A program made the position numbers and the translations under genes. From the NCBI RefSeq assembly GCF_007859195.1, contig NZ_VOHL01000001.1, positions 620,001-684,000 of the forward strand: a stretch of DNA of 64,000 nucleotides, written 5' to 3'. The DNA is from Streptococcus cuniculipharyngis. Lineage in GTDB: Bacteria > Bacillota > Bacilli > Lactobacillales > Streptococcaceae. Shown one piece after another: positions 42,178-52,121 of the stretch. Numbering within the stretch: the stretch's first letter is position 1; each line of letters opens with the position of its first letter. Below the pieces are notes generated by a model. That model made no database searches. It was not told where the DNA came from and was given only the letters and a program-made list of their open reading frames with translations.

Positions 42178-42192
42178 AAAAAACGCTTGCAT
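42178..42192. promoter_or_regulatory. Second cre-like site, before pepQ
   Basis: ATGCAAGCGTTTTTT (minus strand) matches the cre pattern with one deviation, 42 bp before pepQ. Confidence 0.5.
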
Positions 42193-42233
42193 TTTCATCA
42201 AATTTTTGAAAAAATGAAAGAAGGAGGTTCATC

Positions 42234-43313
42234 ATGACAAAATTAGACACCATTGCCAAATTACTTCAGGAGCAAGAAGCCGACTTGGCCATCCTCTCCA
42301 ACCCCATGACCATCAATTACCTGACCGGCTATTTCTGTGATCCCCATGAACGCCTGCTGTTTCTCTTTGTTTTTCCAAATAGAGAACCCCTCCTGTTCCT
42401 GCCCGAGCTGGATTTGTTAAGAGCAAAAACTCAGTTGAATGTTTCCCTAATCGCTTATGCTGACGATGAAAATCCTTGGCAGAAAATCAAATCCTCTCTA
42501 CCAAAGCAAGCATTTGACCAATTACTGGTAGAATTTGACCATCTCAACTTAAGCAAGTATCAGGGGTTAACTGACATTTTCTCAGGTCATTTTGAAAATA
42601 TCACCCCCACTATCAATCAAATGAAACTCATCAAAACTGCTGATGAAATTGATAAAATGTTGGTTGCCGGCCAATTTGCTGACCGAGCTATGCAGGTGGG
42701 CTTTGATCAGATTTCATTAACCACAACTGAGACCGACATCATCGCCCAGATTGAATTTGCCATGAAACGAGAAGGAATCCCTAAAATGAGCTTTGAGACC
42801 ATGGTACTGACTGGAAAAAATGCTGCCAATCCTCATGGTATTCCTGGTAAAAATCAACTGGAAAATAATAGCTTATTGCTTTTTGACCTTGGTGTGGAAA
42901 CCTTGGGTTATACCAGTGACATGACTAGAACAGTTGCTCTCGGTCAACCTGACCAGTTCAAAAAGGACATTTATCAGCTCTGCCTGGAAGCCCAGCTGAC
43001 AGCCCTTGACATGATAAAACCTGGGGTGACTGCGGCTGAGATTGATCAAGCTGCCCGCTCTGTCATTGAAAAGGCTGGCTATGGTGACTTTTTCAACCAC
43101 CGTCTAGGGCATGGTATCGGCATGGAAGTCCATGAATTTCCCTCTATCATGGCTGGCAATGACCTGGTTATCCAAGAAGGCATGTGTTTTTCCGTGGAGC
43201 CTGGTATCTATATCCCAGACAAGGTTGGTGTCCGCATTGAGGACTGCGGTTATGTGACTAAACACGGCTTTAAACTGTTCACGCAAACCAGCAAGGACTT
43301 ACTATACTTTTAA
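42234..43313 (+). CDS. pepQ: Xaa-Pro dipeptidase
   Basis: This 359-residue M24-family metallopeptidase cleaves Xaa-Pro dipeptides. The creatinase-like N-domain (about 1-125) is followed by the pita-bread domain with metal ligands in LLFDLGVETLGYTSDMTR (two Asp), HRLGHGIGMEVHE (His), MCFSVEPGIYIP (Glu) and GVRIEDCGYVT (Glu). It is divergent from ccpA, the standard arrangement in lactic bacteria. AAGGAGG precedes the ATG. Confidence 0.95.
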   Translation: MTKLDTIAKLLQEQEADLAILSNPMTINYLTGYFCDPHERLLFLFVFPNREPLLFLPELDLLRAKTQLNVSLIAYADDENPWQKIKSSLPKQAFDQLLVEFDHLNLSKYQGLTDIFSGHFENITPTINQMKLIKTADEIDKMLVAGQFADRAMQVGFDQISLTTTETDIIAQIEFAMKREGIPKMSFETMVLTGKNAANPHGIPGKNQLENNSLLLFDLGVETLGYTSDMTRTVALGQPDQFKKDIYQLCLEAQLTALDMIKPGVTAAEIDQAARSVIEKAGYGDFFNHRLGHGIGMEVHEFPSIMAGNDLVIQEGMCFSVEPGIYIPDKVGVRIEDCGYVTKHGFKLFTQTSKDLLYF

Positions 43314-43321
43314 CAAATACC

Positions 43322-43358
43322 AAAAAAACGACTTGTTCAACTGAAACAGTCGTTTTTT
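43322..43358. terminator. Bidirectional terminator
   Basis: AAAAAAACGACT and AGTCGTTTTTT arms with an inner GTTCA/CTGAAAC region form a hairpin between convergent genes. Confidence 0.75.
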
Positions 43359-43372
43359 ATCGGTTAATCACC

Positions 43373-44908
43373 TCACGATAAGTTTTCCACCTCTTTTAGC
43401 CCAGTTGGACTCAGTTCATAAATCTTTTCACAAGTCTTTTCTAAAAAATAACGGTCATGGGAAACCACTAGAAATCCCCCGGTAAATTTAGCAAGTTCTT
43501 CCGTCAATCGAGCCGCTGAACTAGGGGATAAGTTACGCGTCGGTTCATCCAACAATAAAAAATTGGCCTGGCTATACATCAAGCCCATAAGCAAAAGTTT
43601 TGCCCGTTGTCCACCTGATAAATCACTCAAAGGGCGGGACATCTCTTCCGCCAAAAAACGCATACTTCCTAGAAAAGTCATCACCTTCCCTCGTTCCTGA
43701 CTAGGAGTTAAAGACTGCACATAGTCTATAGGAGTTTGCCACCCATGCAACCCAAGCCAATAATCCTGGGGCATGTACTTAACCACTAAATCTCTGCGCT
43801 CTTTCAACTCTTGCCAAACCTGATTCAACAAAACAGACTTGCCCATACCATTTTGACCAACCAAACCAACTTTTTCATGTCCATACAGGCTTAAATCTAG
43901 GGCTGATACCAGTAACCTGTCCGCCACCATTAAATCACGACTTGTCCAAGTCAGAATTTTTTTGGTTGCAGGTAAGGGAACAATTTCCCCCCACCTCATA
44001 TTAATCTTCTCTTCCTGGATTGGTTTTGCCACAAAAATCTGCCGTTCTCGCTCAAAACGTTTTTCTCGGGATTTGAGGTTTTTCATTTTCTTGGCCAAGA
44101 GACGACCAGTTGCTGAAGCCTTGGTTTGGGCGAGCTGATGGTGCACCTTTTGCTTGACCTGAGTCAGTTCCTGCATGCGTTTTTTATCATAGGCCTCCTG
44201 CTGACTAGCCAGCTGACTCTGTTTGGCTGTATCCTTACTACGTTTAGTTAGATAGGTTTGGTAATCCATGCGAGCAAAAGTTACCAGAGACTGAGATTTA
44301 TGCTTCAGACGCTCTAAGTGAATAATAGCCGTAGCCGTTTCTTGCAAGAGCCGAAGATCATGAGAGATAAATATAATCGTCTTATCACTCGTTTTAATAA
44401 AAGTCTCCAACCAAATCAAGGTTTGCCAATCAAGATCATTGGACGGTTCATCTAAGAGTAAAAGGTCTGGGTCTTGTAATAACAATTTTAGCAGTTGCAA
44501 CTTGATTTTTTGACCACCAGAGAGGGTTTCAAGCCGTTCTTGGGAATAGATTATTCCAGACGTCAAGGACAACTGACTTTCCAATTGAGCTAAGCGCTGA
44601 TAATCAAGATGATTCATATCCAGATCGGCAAAAATAAACTCATAAATGTCCTTCTTCAAATCTGCCTCAGCTAAAAACTGAGGCAAGTAGCCAACAGATT
44701 CAAAACCATTAATCACCTGTCCGGATAGGTCTAGATAGCTGGTTAGTTCGTGATCGCCATAAATGTATTTCAAGAGAGCCGATTTACCACTTCCCTCCTC
44801 ACCAATAATGGCCACTTTCTCACCTGCCTGAATCTGACAAGAAAAATGATCCACCAAAACAAATAAATCTTTCTTATGCGTCAAGACAATATTCTGTAAT
44901 TGTAACAT
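43373..44908 (-). CDS. ABC-F ATPase behind an attenuator, probable ribosome-protection or drug-response protein
   Basis: This ~511-residue protein has two ABC cassettes and no membrane helices. Cassette 1: Walker A GEEGSGKSA, LSGGQKIKLQLL, LLLLDEPSNDLD. Cassette 2: GQNGMGKSV, LSGGQRAKLLLMG, FLLLDEPTRNLS. The linker (about 185-315) is rich in Lys/Gln/Arg and could reach into the ribosome. It is shorter and more divergent than the ABC-F at 5677 and closer in size to Lsa/Msr-type resistance proteins. AGGAGG precedes ATG 44908. A leader peptide and terminator upstream suggest antibiotic-induced expression. Confidence 0.85.
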   Translation of the reverse strand: MLQLQNIVLTHKKDLFVLVDHFSCQIQAGEKVAIIGEEGSGKSALLKYIYGDHELTSYLDLSGQVINGFESVGYLPQFLAEADLKKDIYEFIFADLDMNHLDYQRLAQLESQLSLTSGIIYSQERLETLSGGQKIKLQLLKLLLQDPDLLLLDEPSNDLDWQTLIWLETFIKTSDKTIIFISHDLRLLQETATAIIHLERLKHKSQSLVTFARMDYQTYLTKRSKDTAKQSQLASQQEAYDKKRMQELTQVKQKVHHQLAQTKASATGRLLAKKMKNLKSREKRFERERQIFVAKPIQEEKINMRWGEIVPLPATKKILTWTSRDLMVADRLLVSALDLSLYGHEKVGLVGQNGMGKSVLLNQVWQELKERRDLVVKYMPQDYWLGLHGWQTPIDYVQSLTPSQERGKVMTFLGSMRFLAEEMSRPLSDLSGGQRAKLLLMGLMYSQANFLLLDEPTRNLSPSSAARLTEELAKFTGGFLVVSHDRYFLEKTCEKIYELSPTGLKEVENLS

Positions 44909-44950
44909 ATAGCCTCCTTTAGGCCAGGCTGTTCTCCAAAACAAGATGAC

Positions 44951-44983
44951 AAAAAGGCTGTGCGAACTCCTTCACACAGCCTT
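44951..44983 (-). terminator. Attenuator terminator before the second ABC-F gene
   Basis: On the minus strand GGCTGTGTGAA pairs with TTCGCACAGCC around GGAG and is followed by T5. It lies between the leader ORF and the ABC-F gene, about 45 bp before the start codon. Confidence 0.85.
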
Positions 44984-45052
44984 ATTACTGGTCCTACACA
45001 AACAAATAGGGTAAGACAGCTAATCTTCTTGTTGACAAGAGCACACCTGACA

Positions 45053-45097
45053 TCATATTCTTGATAAAACAACATGTTTTGCCAAGGTCATGTTCAT
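45053..45097 (-). CDS. Leader peptide of the second ABC-F gene, 14 residues
   Basis: The ATG at 45097 follows AGGAG with 8-nt spacing. The peptide is M-N-M-T-L-A-K-H-V-V-L-S-R-I, ending in TGA. A short ORF followed by a terminator and then an ABC-F gene is the known layout for antibiotic-responsive attenuation of resistance ABC-F genes: a drug-stalled ribosome on the leader changes RNA folding. Translation and the inducing drug are inferences. Confidence 0.6.
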   Translation of the reverse strand: MNMTLAKHVVLSRI

Positions 45098-45126
45098 TGC
45101 TCTGTCTCCTTTTCTTATTTTTCCCT

Positions 45127-45156
45127 ATTATAGCATGGAAATTCTCAATTTTGCAA
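45127..45156 (-). promoter_or_regulatory. Promoter of the second ABC-F transcription unit
   Basis: TTGCAA (45151-45156) and an extended TGCTATAAT (box 45127-45132) are 18 bp apart; the -35 lies just inside the smpB stop end. Confidence 0.7.
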
Positions 45157-45160
45157 GTAT

Positions 45161-45628
45161 TTACCGTCTATTAACTGATTTCATAACACGGGCAATTTCC
45201 CGATTTTGATCACGGCGTTTGATACTCTCACGCTTATCATAGTCATGCTTACCCTTTGCCAAGCCCAGTAAGACCTTGGCAAAACCGTCCTTGAGATAGA
45301 CCTTTAGGGGCACAAGGGTCATTCCTGTCCCTTTTAGCTCATTGGCTAGCTTGGCAATCTCTCGCTTCTTCAAGAGCAATTTGCGAGTACGGTCTGGATC
45401 TTGGTTCCAGATATTGCCCTGCTCATAGGGCGTGATATGAACATTAACCAGCCAAGCCTCGCCATGTTTAATCTGGGCATAGCCATCTTTGAGGGTAAGG
45501 CGAGCAGCCCGCACACTCTTAATCTCTGTTCCAGTCAGGACAAGTCCTGCCTCAAGGGTCTCAACAATGGTATAATCATGCCGCGCCTTCTTATTTTGAG
45601 CGACGACCTTTCCCTCTCCTTTTGCCAT
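45161..45628 (-). CDS. smpB: SsrA-binding protein
   Basis: This 155-residue protein binds tmRNA and rescues stalled ribosomes. It has the family blocks [58 protein letters not shown] and the basic tail [25 protein letters not shown] lies 5 nt before ATG 45628, giving the usual family length. The start overlaps the 3' end of rnr by 38 bp, so the two are coupled. Confidence 0.95.
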   Translation of the reverse strand: MAKGEGKVVAQNKKARHDYTIVETLEAGLVLTGTEIKSVRAARLTLKDGYAQIKHGEAWLVNVHITPYEQGNIWNQDPDRTRKLLLKKREIAKLANELKGTGMTLVPLKVYLKDGFAKVLLGLAKGKHDYDKRESIKRRDQNREIARVMKSVNRR

Positions 45629-47915
45629 CTGATCCTCCTTTTTTTGCAACTGCCTTATAAAACGGCTTTTTCTTGAATTTGGTCACGGACTGAGCAGCTT
45701 CTTTATGCTGTCTGCCCCGACTAGCTTTTCCACCTTTTCTCGTCTCCTTTTTCTGGCTGGAATGCTTCTTTTCAACCACATCATAATCACTTGGTAGGTA
45801 GTCAAAGTCAATGGCGCCTGCTTCTTTATCTGCCTTGATTAATTTAACCCGAATTTTTTGACCTGCTCGGAAAACCTTGCCAGACTTTTCTCCTTGTAAG
45901 GTCATGGTTCGCTCATTGTAATGATAATATTCTGGCAGGGTCGTGATATGAATCAAGCCCTCAATGGTATTGGGTAGGGCGACAAAGAGACCAAATTTGA
46001 CAACAGTAGCCACCACAGCATCAAACTCCTGACCAACATAGTTTTCCATGTACTCTGCTTTTTTCATGGCCTCTACCAAACGTTCCGCATCAATCGCCCG
46101 ACGTTCCAAACTAGATGTTTGACTGGCAATTTCTGGAATCACCTCTTTGAAATGGTCCAACTGCTGCGCACTAATCTGCTGGTAGTCACGAATCAAGCGA
46201 TGAACCAAGAGGTCTGGATAACGACGAATGGGACTGGTAAAGTGGGTATAGTAGGTCGCCGCCAAGCCATAATGGCCATGATTATGTTCCGAATAGCGGG
46301 CCTGCTGCATGGAACGGAGCAACATCATGGACAAGACCTCACTACCTGGTAAATTCTTCACTTTTCTCATGAAGTCTTGCAGAGCTGCCTGACTGATTTT
46401 ACTGGCTGTTCCCTGCACCTGAACGCCAAAAACGCTGGCATAATCAATAAAGGTTTGTAATTTTTCTGCCTTTGGCTCCTCATGGACTCGGTAGATAAAG
46501 GGGAGCTGACTTTTAGCAAAATGCTCCGCTACGCATTCATTGGCGGCTAGCATAAAGGATTCAATCATCCGCTCAGCCAAGCCCCGCTCACGCAAGACCA
46601 CATCAACAGGCAACCCCTTATCATCCACGATAATTTTTGCTTCCGAGGTGTCAAAATTAAGGGCCCCACGCCGGTAACGCATCTCCTCCAAAATCTGATG
46701 AAGGCTAACCATGTAACGGACACTATCAACAATCGGCTGGTAGGTTTTAAGCAACTCTTCATCACCAGCAATCATGTGATTGACATCCGTATAGGTCATC
46801 CGAAAGGCAGTTTTAATCACAGTTTGCGCAATTTGATAATCAACCACCCGCCCCTGACGGTCAATTTCCATAATAGCCGACTGGGTTAAGCGGTCAACTT
46901 GTGGATTGAGCGAGCAAATCCCGTTAGAGAGACGTTCTGGTAGCATGGGAACAACGCGGTCAGTCACATAAACCGATGTTCCACGAGCCAAGGCCTCACG
47001 GTCCAGGGCGGACCCTTCCTTAACATAGTAAGACACATCGGCAATATGAACTCCCAACTCAAAATTGCCATTCTCCAAAAGCTTAATATGGACGGCATCA
47101 TCTAAGTCCTTGGCATCAGCTCCATCAATGGTAAAGGTCAATTCTTGGCGTAAATCAATCCGCCCCACCAAATCTCGCTCAGTTGGGGCTTCCGGCACCG
47201 CTGCAGCCTCAGCCAAAACAGCCTCAGGAAAGGCAGAAACAATGTCCATGGATTCCAAAACCTCTAGGACATCAATCCCAACATCGTCTTGATGGCCAAT
47301 AATATCAACCAAGGTCGCCACAAAATAATCATGATGACGGTTAGGATACTTGTCAATCTCCACCTTGACGACCTCAGTACCTTCTAGGACTAGGGGTGTT
47401 TTTTGGACGTAAATGTTTTGACTGATTTTCTGATTTTTGCTTTGAATATAGCCAATGTAGTTAGGTTTGTCTGTTGACAGGGTCAATTTACCCACCACAG
47501 TCGTCAGGCTACGCTTGACAATATTAACCACCCGTGCCTCAGCAGCTGTTCCTTTGAGACGGTTGGCTACTTTTTTTATCACAACCTCAACTGTATCTCC
47601 GTCAATCGCATGGCCCACATCACTACGACCGACAAAGAGGTCATCTTCGGCCTCATCTAGGCTAACAAAACCAAAACCTGCCTTATTGGCACGAAAAATC
47701 CCTGTTAGGCGAATGTCATCTTTTTTTTCTTTTGGTTTACGCAAGGACAGGCTCCCACTATCGTCAAAACGGAGCGAACCTTGACTCTCCATCTGGGAAA
47801 TGGCCTTAATCAAGCTGGGAAATTTCTTGGCACCAGCCATGTTTAGATGAGCTGCCAAGTCATTAACACTTGATTTGCCATGTTCTTGTAAATAAGTAAT
47901 AATCTGTTCTTTCAT
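45591..47915 (-). CDS. rnr: Ribonuclease R
   Basis: This 774-residue 3'-5' exoribonuclease degrades structured RNA and works with tmRNA-SmpB in non-stop mRNA decay. It has an N-terminal winged helix, cold-shock domains, the RNB catalytic block [17 protein letters not shown] (Asp residues about 275-285), an S1 domain (about 620-705) and a basic tail after 705. The order rnr-smpB with overlap is typical of streptococci. Confidence 0.95.
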   Translation of the reverse strand: MKEQIITYLQEHGKSSVNDLAAHLNMAGAKKFPSLIKAISQMESQGSLRFDDSGSLSLRKPKEKKDDIRLTGIFRANKAGFGFVSLDEAEDDLFVGRSDVGHAIDGDTVEVVIKKVANRLKGTAAEARVVNIVKRSLTTVVGKLTLSTDKPNYIGYIQSKNQKISQNIYVQKTPLVLEGTEVVKVEIDKYPNRHHDYFVATLVDIIGHQDDVGIDVLEVLESMDIVSAFPEAVLAEAAAVPEAPTERDLVGRIDLRQELTFTIDGADAKDLDDAVHIKLLENGNFELGVHIADVSYYVKEGSALDREALARGTSVYVTDRVVPMLPERLSNGICSLNPQVDRLTQSAIMEIDRQGRVVDYQIAQTVIKTAFRMTYTDVNHMIAGDEELLKTYQPIVDSVRYMVSLHQILEEMRYRRGALNFDTSEAKIIVDDKGLPVDVVLRERGLAERMIESFMLAANECVAEHFAKSQLPFIYRVHEEPKAEKLQTFIDYASVFGVQVQGTASKISQAALQDFMRKVKNLPGSEVLSMMLLRSMQQARYSEHNHGHYGLAATYYTHFTSPIRRYPDLLVHRLIRDYQQISAQQLDHFKEVIPEIASQTSSLERRAIDAERLVEAMKKAEYMENYVGQEFDAVVATVVKFGLFVALPNTIEGLIHITTLPEYYHYNERTMTLQGEKSGKVFRAGQKIRVKLIKADKEAGAIDFDYLPSDYDVVEKKHSSQKKETRKGGKASRGRQHKEAAQSVTKFKKKPFYKAVAKKGGSDGKRRGKGRRSK

Positions 47916-47956
47916 TTATTTTCTTTCGTTTTTTTAAAACTCTACTCTCCTTATAG

Positions 47957-47987
47957 AAAAATGGGTTAGACCAGAGTCCAAACCCAT
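47957..47987 (-). terminator. Terminator after secG
   Basis: ATGGGTTTGGAC pairs with GTCTAACCCAT on the minus strand and is followed by T5; it lies between secG and rnr. Confidence 0.7.
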
Positions 47988-47988
47988 C

Positions 47989-48225
47989 TTAACGACTTGA
48001 CAAAACAGCCAGTGCAAGAGCGATAGCCAACCAGAAAAAGATTAAAATACCAGTGAATCGTTGCATAAATGCTTCAAATCCACGCGCCTTGGTCCGCTCA
48101 AACAATGCTTCTGACCCACTACTATCAAAAACATTACTACTTGGATTTTTTTGGGGTTGCATGAAAATAGCAATCACCAAAAGTGCAGATAATACAAGTA
48201 GCAGGGTGAGTAATAAGTTATACAT
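47989..48225 (-). CDS. secG: Preprotein translocase subunit SecG
   Basis: This 78-residue protein with two membrane helices (about 1-21 and 55-75) flanks the conserved loop NVFDSSGSEALFERTKARGFE. SecG assists the SecYEA protein export channel. GGAGG lies close upstream of the ATG, and an extended -10 (TGGTAAAAT, near 48258) lies between it and rpmG. Confidence 0.9.
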   Translation of the reverse strand: MYNLLLTLLLVLSALLVIAIFMQPQKNPSSNVFDSSGSEALFERTKARGFEAFMQRFTGILIFFWLAIALALAVLSSR

Positions 48226-48271
48226 CTAGTTTTCCTCCACTATGGTCTTGACTATTTTACCATACTTTAGT

Positions 48272-48418
48272 TTAAGATTCAAGGTGGAGGGTTACTTTTC
48301 TCTCCTTGGGACAGTATTTCAACACCTGAATTTTTTCAGGATGGGTCTTTTTATTCTTACTAGTCAAGTAATTTTTGCTTTGACAAGAGCTACAGGTTAA
48401 ATTAATTTTGACACGCAC
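48272..48418 (-). CDS. rpmG: 50S ribosomal protein L33
   Basis: This 48-residue protein starts at GTG 48418: [20 protein letters not shown], then [20 protein letters not shown] and KVTLHLES. Three Cys remain visible (CSSC and YCPKE), so this is the Cys-containing L33 type that may bind zinc, though the last Cys of the second pair is Lys. AGGAG lies 13 nt upstream. It precedes secG, the standard streptococcal order. Confidence 0.88.
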   Translation of the reverse strand: MRVKINLTCSSCQSKNYLTSKNKKTHPEKIQVLKYCPKERKVTLHLES

Positions 48419-48432
48419 AACTAGTTCTTCTC

Positions 48433-49899
48433 CTATCGCTTCAAACCGCCAAAGAGCCCCCGTACCAATTCACGAGTCACTGTCCGTACGGCTGTGTTGA
48501 TAAAGGAATCTGTCGCCTTATCCATGACTGATTTTGGCTGGCGACTTGGTCTGCTTTGTTTGCTACGGGCCTCTTTAGCTGCCGCCTTTTCAGCCTCAAG
48601 CCGCTCCTTGGCTAGCTGATCCTCCTCTAGTTTTTTCGTCAAGAGTTCATAGGCTGACTCACGATCAAGGACTTCTCGGTACTTATCTTCCACGGGTGAC
48701 TGATTGATTAAGGCTGCTTGTTCCAGGGCAGATAGAGGCTCAAAACTCGATTTTGGGGGCAGGATATAGGCTCGTTCCACCACATTTGGCTGGGCTTCTT
48801 GATTCAAGAAGGAAACTAGGGCTTCACCCACCTGTAATTCCGTAATGGCTCTTGCTACATCTAGGTCAGGATTTTGACGGAAGGTTTCTGCTGCTGTCTT
48901 GACTGCTTTCAGTTCCTTAGGTGTATAGGCACGCAAGGCATGCTGCACCCGATTTCCCAACTGGGCCAAGACCGGCTCTGGTAGATCAAGAGGATTCTGC
49001 GTAATGAAGAAAATCCCTACCCCCTTAGAACGAATCAGACGAACAATCTGTTCAATCTTCTCAACAAAGGATTTAGGAGCATCCTTAAAGAGCAAGTGGG
49101 CCTCATCAAAGAAGAAGACCAACTTGGGTTTGTCCACATCTCCGACTTCTGGTAACGATTCATAAAGCTCAGCCAAAAGCCAGAACAAGAAAGTGGTATA
49201 AAGGGTCGGTGCGTTGAAGAGCTTGGTGGCATTAAGAATGTTAATCACCCCTTGACCTTGCTCATCTGTCTGTAAAAAATCAGCCAAATCAAGAGCCGGC
49301 TCACCAAAGAAGAGATTGCCGCCTTCTTGTTCCAAGGCCAAGAGGCTACGTTGAATGGCCCCAACTGACTGCTTGGCGATATTGCCGTACTGGCTAGAAT
49401 AATGACTAGCATTATCCGCCACTTCTCGTAACAAAGCTTGTAAATCCTTCAAATCAATCAAGAGCCAGCCCTTGTCATCAGCAATCTTAAAGACAAGGGT
49501 CAAGACACCAGACTGGGTCTCGTTAAGATTGAGCAAACGTGCCAACATCAGAGGGCCCATCTCCGAAATAGTTGCCCGAACCGGGTGCCCATTTTGCCCA
49601 AAAACATCCCAGAGACGAACCGGAAAGGCTTGTGGCTCATAATCCTCAATCCCTAATTTTTCCAAGCGAGCGGCTAATTTTTCTGTGACACTGCCAGCCT
49701 TGGCTAGATTAGCCAAGTCTCCTTTAATGTCAGCCAAAAAGACTGGCACCCCGGCTAAGCTGAGCTGCTCCGCTATAACCTTCAAGGTAACCGTCTTACC
49801 TGTTCCTGTTGCACCGGCAATCAAACCATGACGGTTAAGCATGCCTACATTCAGCCAAAGAGGGGCCGCCCCCTTAGCAATCATCAGTTCTTTCATCAA
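48433..49899 (-). CDS. HerA/YjgR-like ATPase (DUF853)
   Basis: This 488-residue protein of the helicase-HerA-like/DUF853 family has Walker [11 protein letters not shown] (about residue 30), Walker [14 protein letters not shown] (about 258) and the sensor region [13 protein letters not shown], with a Lys/Ala/Glu-rich tail (about 420-488). Function is not established; family members are hexameric ATPases. It lies 3 bp after coaE in the mutM-coaE operon. Confidence 0.88.
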   Translation of the reverse strand: MMKELMIAKGAAPLWLNVGMLNRHGLIAGATGTGKTVTLKVIAEQLSLAGVPVFLADIKGDLANLAKAGSVTEKLAARLEKLGIEDYEPQAFPVRLWDVFGQNGHPVRATISEMGPLMLARLLNLNETQSGVLTLVFKIADDKGWLLIDLKDLQALLREVADNASHYSSQYGNIAKQSVGAIQRSLLALEQEGGNLFFGEPALDLADFLQTDEQGQGVINILNATKLFNAPTLYTTFLFWLLAELYESLPEVGDVDKPKLVFFFDEAHLLFKDAPKSFVEKIEQIVRLIRSKGVGIFFITQNPLDLPEPVLAQLGNRVQHALRAYTPKELKAVKTAAETFRQNPDLDVARAITELQVGEALVSFLNQEAQPNVVERAYILPPKSSFEPLSALEQAALINQSPVEDKYREVLDRESAYELLTKKLEEDQLAKERLEAEKAAAKEARSKQSRPSRQPKSVMDKATDSFINTAVRTVTRELVRGLFGGLKR

Positions 49900-49902
49900 T
49901 TT

Positions 49903-50496
49903 CTACCTTTCTAATAGACGCAGGGCCTCTTCCACCTGCTGATAAGTCGCTTGTAAACTATTATTGTTATCAATAATGACCTGACTTTTCTTCATTTTAT
50001 CCAGCAAAGGCCATTGGCTAGCTATACGCTCTTGTGCTTCTGCTTGACTATAACCATTTCTCGCCATCAACCGCTGCGCTTGAACAGCTTCACTAACGAC
50101 CACCAGCCAAATCTCCTGACACCAAGTCTCGTATCCCTTTTCGAATAAGAGGGGGATATCCAAAAAAATCACAGAATGACTGACAGACAAGATTTCCAGC
50201 TGACGAGCTAATTCTTCCCGAATAATCTCATCTTGTAGGGCATTGGACACCGCCATCATCTCAGGATTAGAAAAAATCAACTGCCCTAGCTTAGTCCGAT
50301 CCAGGGTCTGATCAGCCTGCAAAATGTCTGCACCAAAGTAATCCACCAAAGCTTGATAGAGCCTACCAGCCGGAGCTTGCAAATCATGGACCAGCTGATC
50401 GGCATCAAGCACTACCATGCCTTTGTCACGTAAATAAGAACTAACCGTGGACTTGCCTGAAGCAATTCCCCCTGTCAACCCAATAACCGTCACCAT
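49903..50496 (-). CDS. coaE: Dephospho-CoA kinase
   Basis: This ~197-residue enzyme performs the last step of CoA synthesis. The P-loop TGGIASGKST sits at about residues 8-17, followed by VLDADQLVHDL and IFLDIPLLFEKG. The start is placed at ATG 50496 with GGAG 5 nt upstream; an adjacent ATG at 50499 overlaps the mutM stop. The gene order mutM-coaE is conserved in streptococci. Confidence 0.92.
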   Translation of the reverse strand: MVTVIGLTGGIASGKSTVSSYLRDKGMVVLDADQLVHDLQAPAGRLYQALVDYFGADILQADQTLDRTKLGQLIFSNPEMMAVSNALQDEIIREELARQLEILSVSHSVIFLDIPLLFEKGYETWCQEIWLVVVSEAVQAQRLMARNGYSQAEAQERIASQWPLLDKMKKSQVIIDNNNSLQATYQQVEEALRLLER

Positions 50497-50498
50497 CA

Positions 50499-51320
50499 TC
50501 ACTCCTTTTGGCATTGAGGACAGAGATGCGTGCCCCGTCCTTGGACCTTGATTTTTGCAATAGGACTCATACATCGTGAACAGGGCTGCCCTTGCTTGCC
50601 ATAAACCTGCAGGTAGTCCTGCATACTACCAGCCATACCAAGAGCATTTTTATAGGTGCGAATACTCGATCCTCCCTTTTCAATACCTAGCTGCAAGACA
50701 CGGATAATTTCCCCATGTAAGCTTTCAATCTCTGCCAAACTTAAACTTTGACTCAACCGCTCTGGATGAAGCTGAGCTGCCCAAAGCACCTCGTCCACAT
50801 AGATATTACCCAAACCGGCCACCAGGGTCTGATCCAGCAGATGAGGCTTAATCTTCTTTTTAGATTTTTCCAAACCATGGACAAAAGGAGGTAACTGAAA
50901 ATCTTGCTCATTTGGTTCTGGCCCTAGTTTTTTACTGGCAAAGTAAGCCTCTTCTTCCCCCTTGGCTAAATATTCCATGGTTCCAAACTTACGGACATCA
51001 TGATAAATCAAGACTTGCCCATCTGATAGATGGAAAAAAACGTGGCAATGTTTATCAAAAGTTCCATTTTTTGAAAACATTAGGTACTTCCCCTCCATAC
51101 GTAGGTGGGAAATGAGCAGTCCATCTGTTAGTTCAAAAATCAGATATTTACCCCGCCGACCAAGCCCCATAACCGTCTGACCAGTTAATTTCTGACGTAA
51201 ATGCTCAGCCCCTGTCACCACCAAGGGGGTATAGGAGATAACCACCCGCTCAATGGTCTTGCCGACCACCAAGGGTTCTAAACTCCGTCTAACACTTTCA
51301 ACTTCTGGTAATTCTGGCAT
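50499..51320 (-). CDS. mutM: Formamidopyrimidine-DNA glycosylase
   Basis: This 273-residue DNA repair enzyme removes 8-oxoguanine. Catalytic Pro2-Glu3 are in MPELPEVESVRRSLEP. The helix-two-turn-helix DQTLVAGLGNIYVDEVLW is present, and the C-terminal zinc finger has CSRC and CPQC with the beta-hairpin KVQGRGTHLC. It is translationally coupled to coaE. Confidence 0.95.
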   Translation of the reverse strand: MPELPEVESVRRSLEPLVVGKTIERVVISYTPLVVTGAEHLRQKLTGQTVMGLGRRGKYLIFELTDGLLISHLRMEGKYLMFSKNGTFDKHCHVFFHLSDGQVLIYHDVRKFGTMEYLAKGEEEAYFASKKLGPEPNEQDFQLPPFVHGLEKSKKKIKPHLLDQTLVAGLGNIYVDEVLWAAQLHPERLSQSLSLAEIESLHGEIIRVLQLGIEKGGSSIRTYKNALGMAGSMQDYLQVYGKQGQPCSRCMSPIAKIKVQGRGTHLCPQCQKE

Positions 51321-51335
51321 GACTGCCTCCTAGTT

Positions 51336-52112
51336 TTATAATTTAATGGATAGATTAGCTAAATAATCACTGGCATAGGTGGATAAACGGTGCCTGTTAT
51401 CCTTAGATTCATAAAAATCAATCATGGCAAAACCCGCTCGTAACTGCCCGCCAATTTGTTCTTCCCAAGTATGACTGAACTCATAGCCATAGTCAGGGGA
51501 AATCGCTAATTTACCGGCTTTTTCTAACTCTCTGGCATTAAAGGGAAGCGGGTAAGTCAAAAAGAGGTCACTATCTGGCTGTTCCCATACCTGGTCACCA
51601 TCATATAGATAAACCCATGGATTCATGTAGCCCACCATCAATAAACCGCCCTTTTTCAAGACACGATAAGATTCCTGCCACATATTGGTCAAATCTTCAA
51701 TATAGACATTGGAAACAGGGCAAAAGACCAAATCAAAACTCTCATCAGCAAAAGGAAAGGGTTGGGTCATATCGCCCTGTATTGTCTTGATCGTCAACCC
51801 TTCACGCTCAGCCACCATATGGTCCGATGCTAATTGTTCCGCCGAATAATCCATAATCGTCACATCATAGCCTTTGAGAGCAAATAAGGGACCTTGTTGC
51901 CCTCCTCCACTGGCTAGACCCAGAATTTTCTTGCCCACTAACTTATCAAACCAATCCGTCGGTACAGGCTTACCAACTGTCAGAAAAACTTCTAAAGGCT
52001 TGTCCTTTGCTGCCATTAGCTGCTCATGACTAAGAGGTATGGTATAGGCATTCTTTCTATCTTTAGCAACCCTATTCCAACGGTCTTGATTAAAATTAAG
52101 GTAATCTGTCAT
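51336..52112 (-). CDS. Class I SAM-dependent methyltransferase
   Basis: This ~258-residue methyltransferase has motif I GKKILGLASGGGQQGPLFAL, MDYSAEQLA, then QGDMTQPFPFADESFDLVFC and SYRVLKKGGLLMVG. The substrate is unknown. It starts at ATG 52112 or one codon upstream (52115). It lies 6 bp after the NUDIX gene and 15 bp before mutM, so they form one transcription unit. Confidence 0.88.
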   Translation of the reverse strand: MTDYLNFNQDRWNRVAKDRKNAYTIPLSHEQLMAAKDKPLEVFLTVGKPVPTDWFDKLVGKKILGLASGGGQQGPLFALKGYDVTIMDYSAEQLASDHMVAEREGLTIKTIQGDMTQPFPFADESFDLVFCPVSNVYIEDLTNMWQESYRVLKKGGLLMVGYMNPWVYLYDGDQVWEQPDSDLFLTYPLPFNARELEKAGKLAISPDYGYEFSHTWEEQIGGQLRAGFAMIDFYESKDNRHRLSTYASDYLANLSIKL

Positions 52113-52121
52113 CACTATCTC

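Noticed and set aside
44881-45075. 64-residue minus-strand ORF spanning the ABC-F attenuator
   Set aside because: It runs across the terminator hairpin, lacks a ribosome binding site and is out of frame with the better leader ORF.
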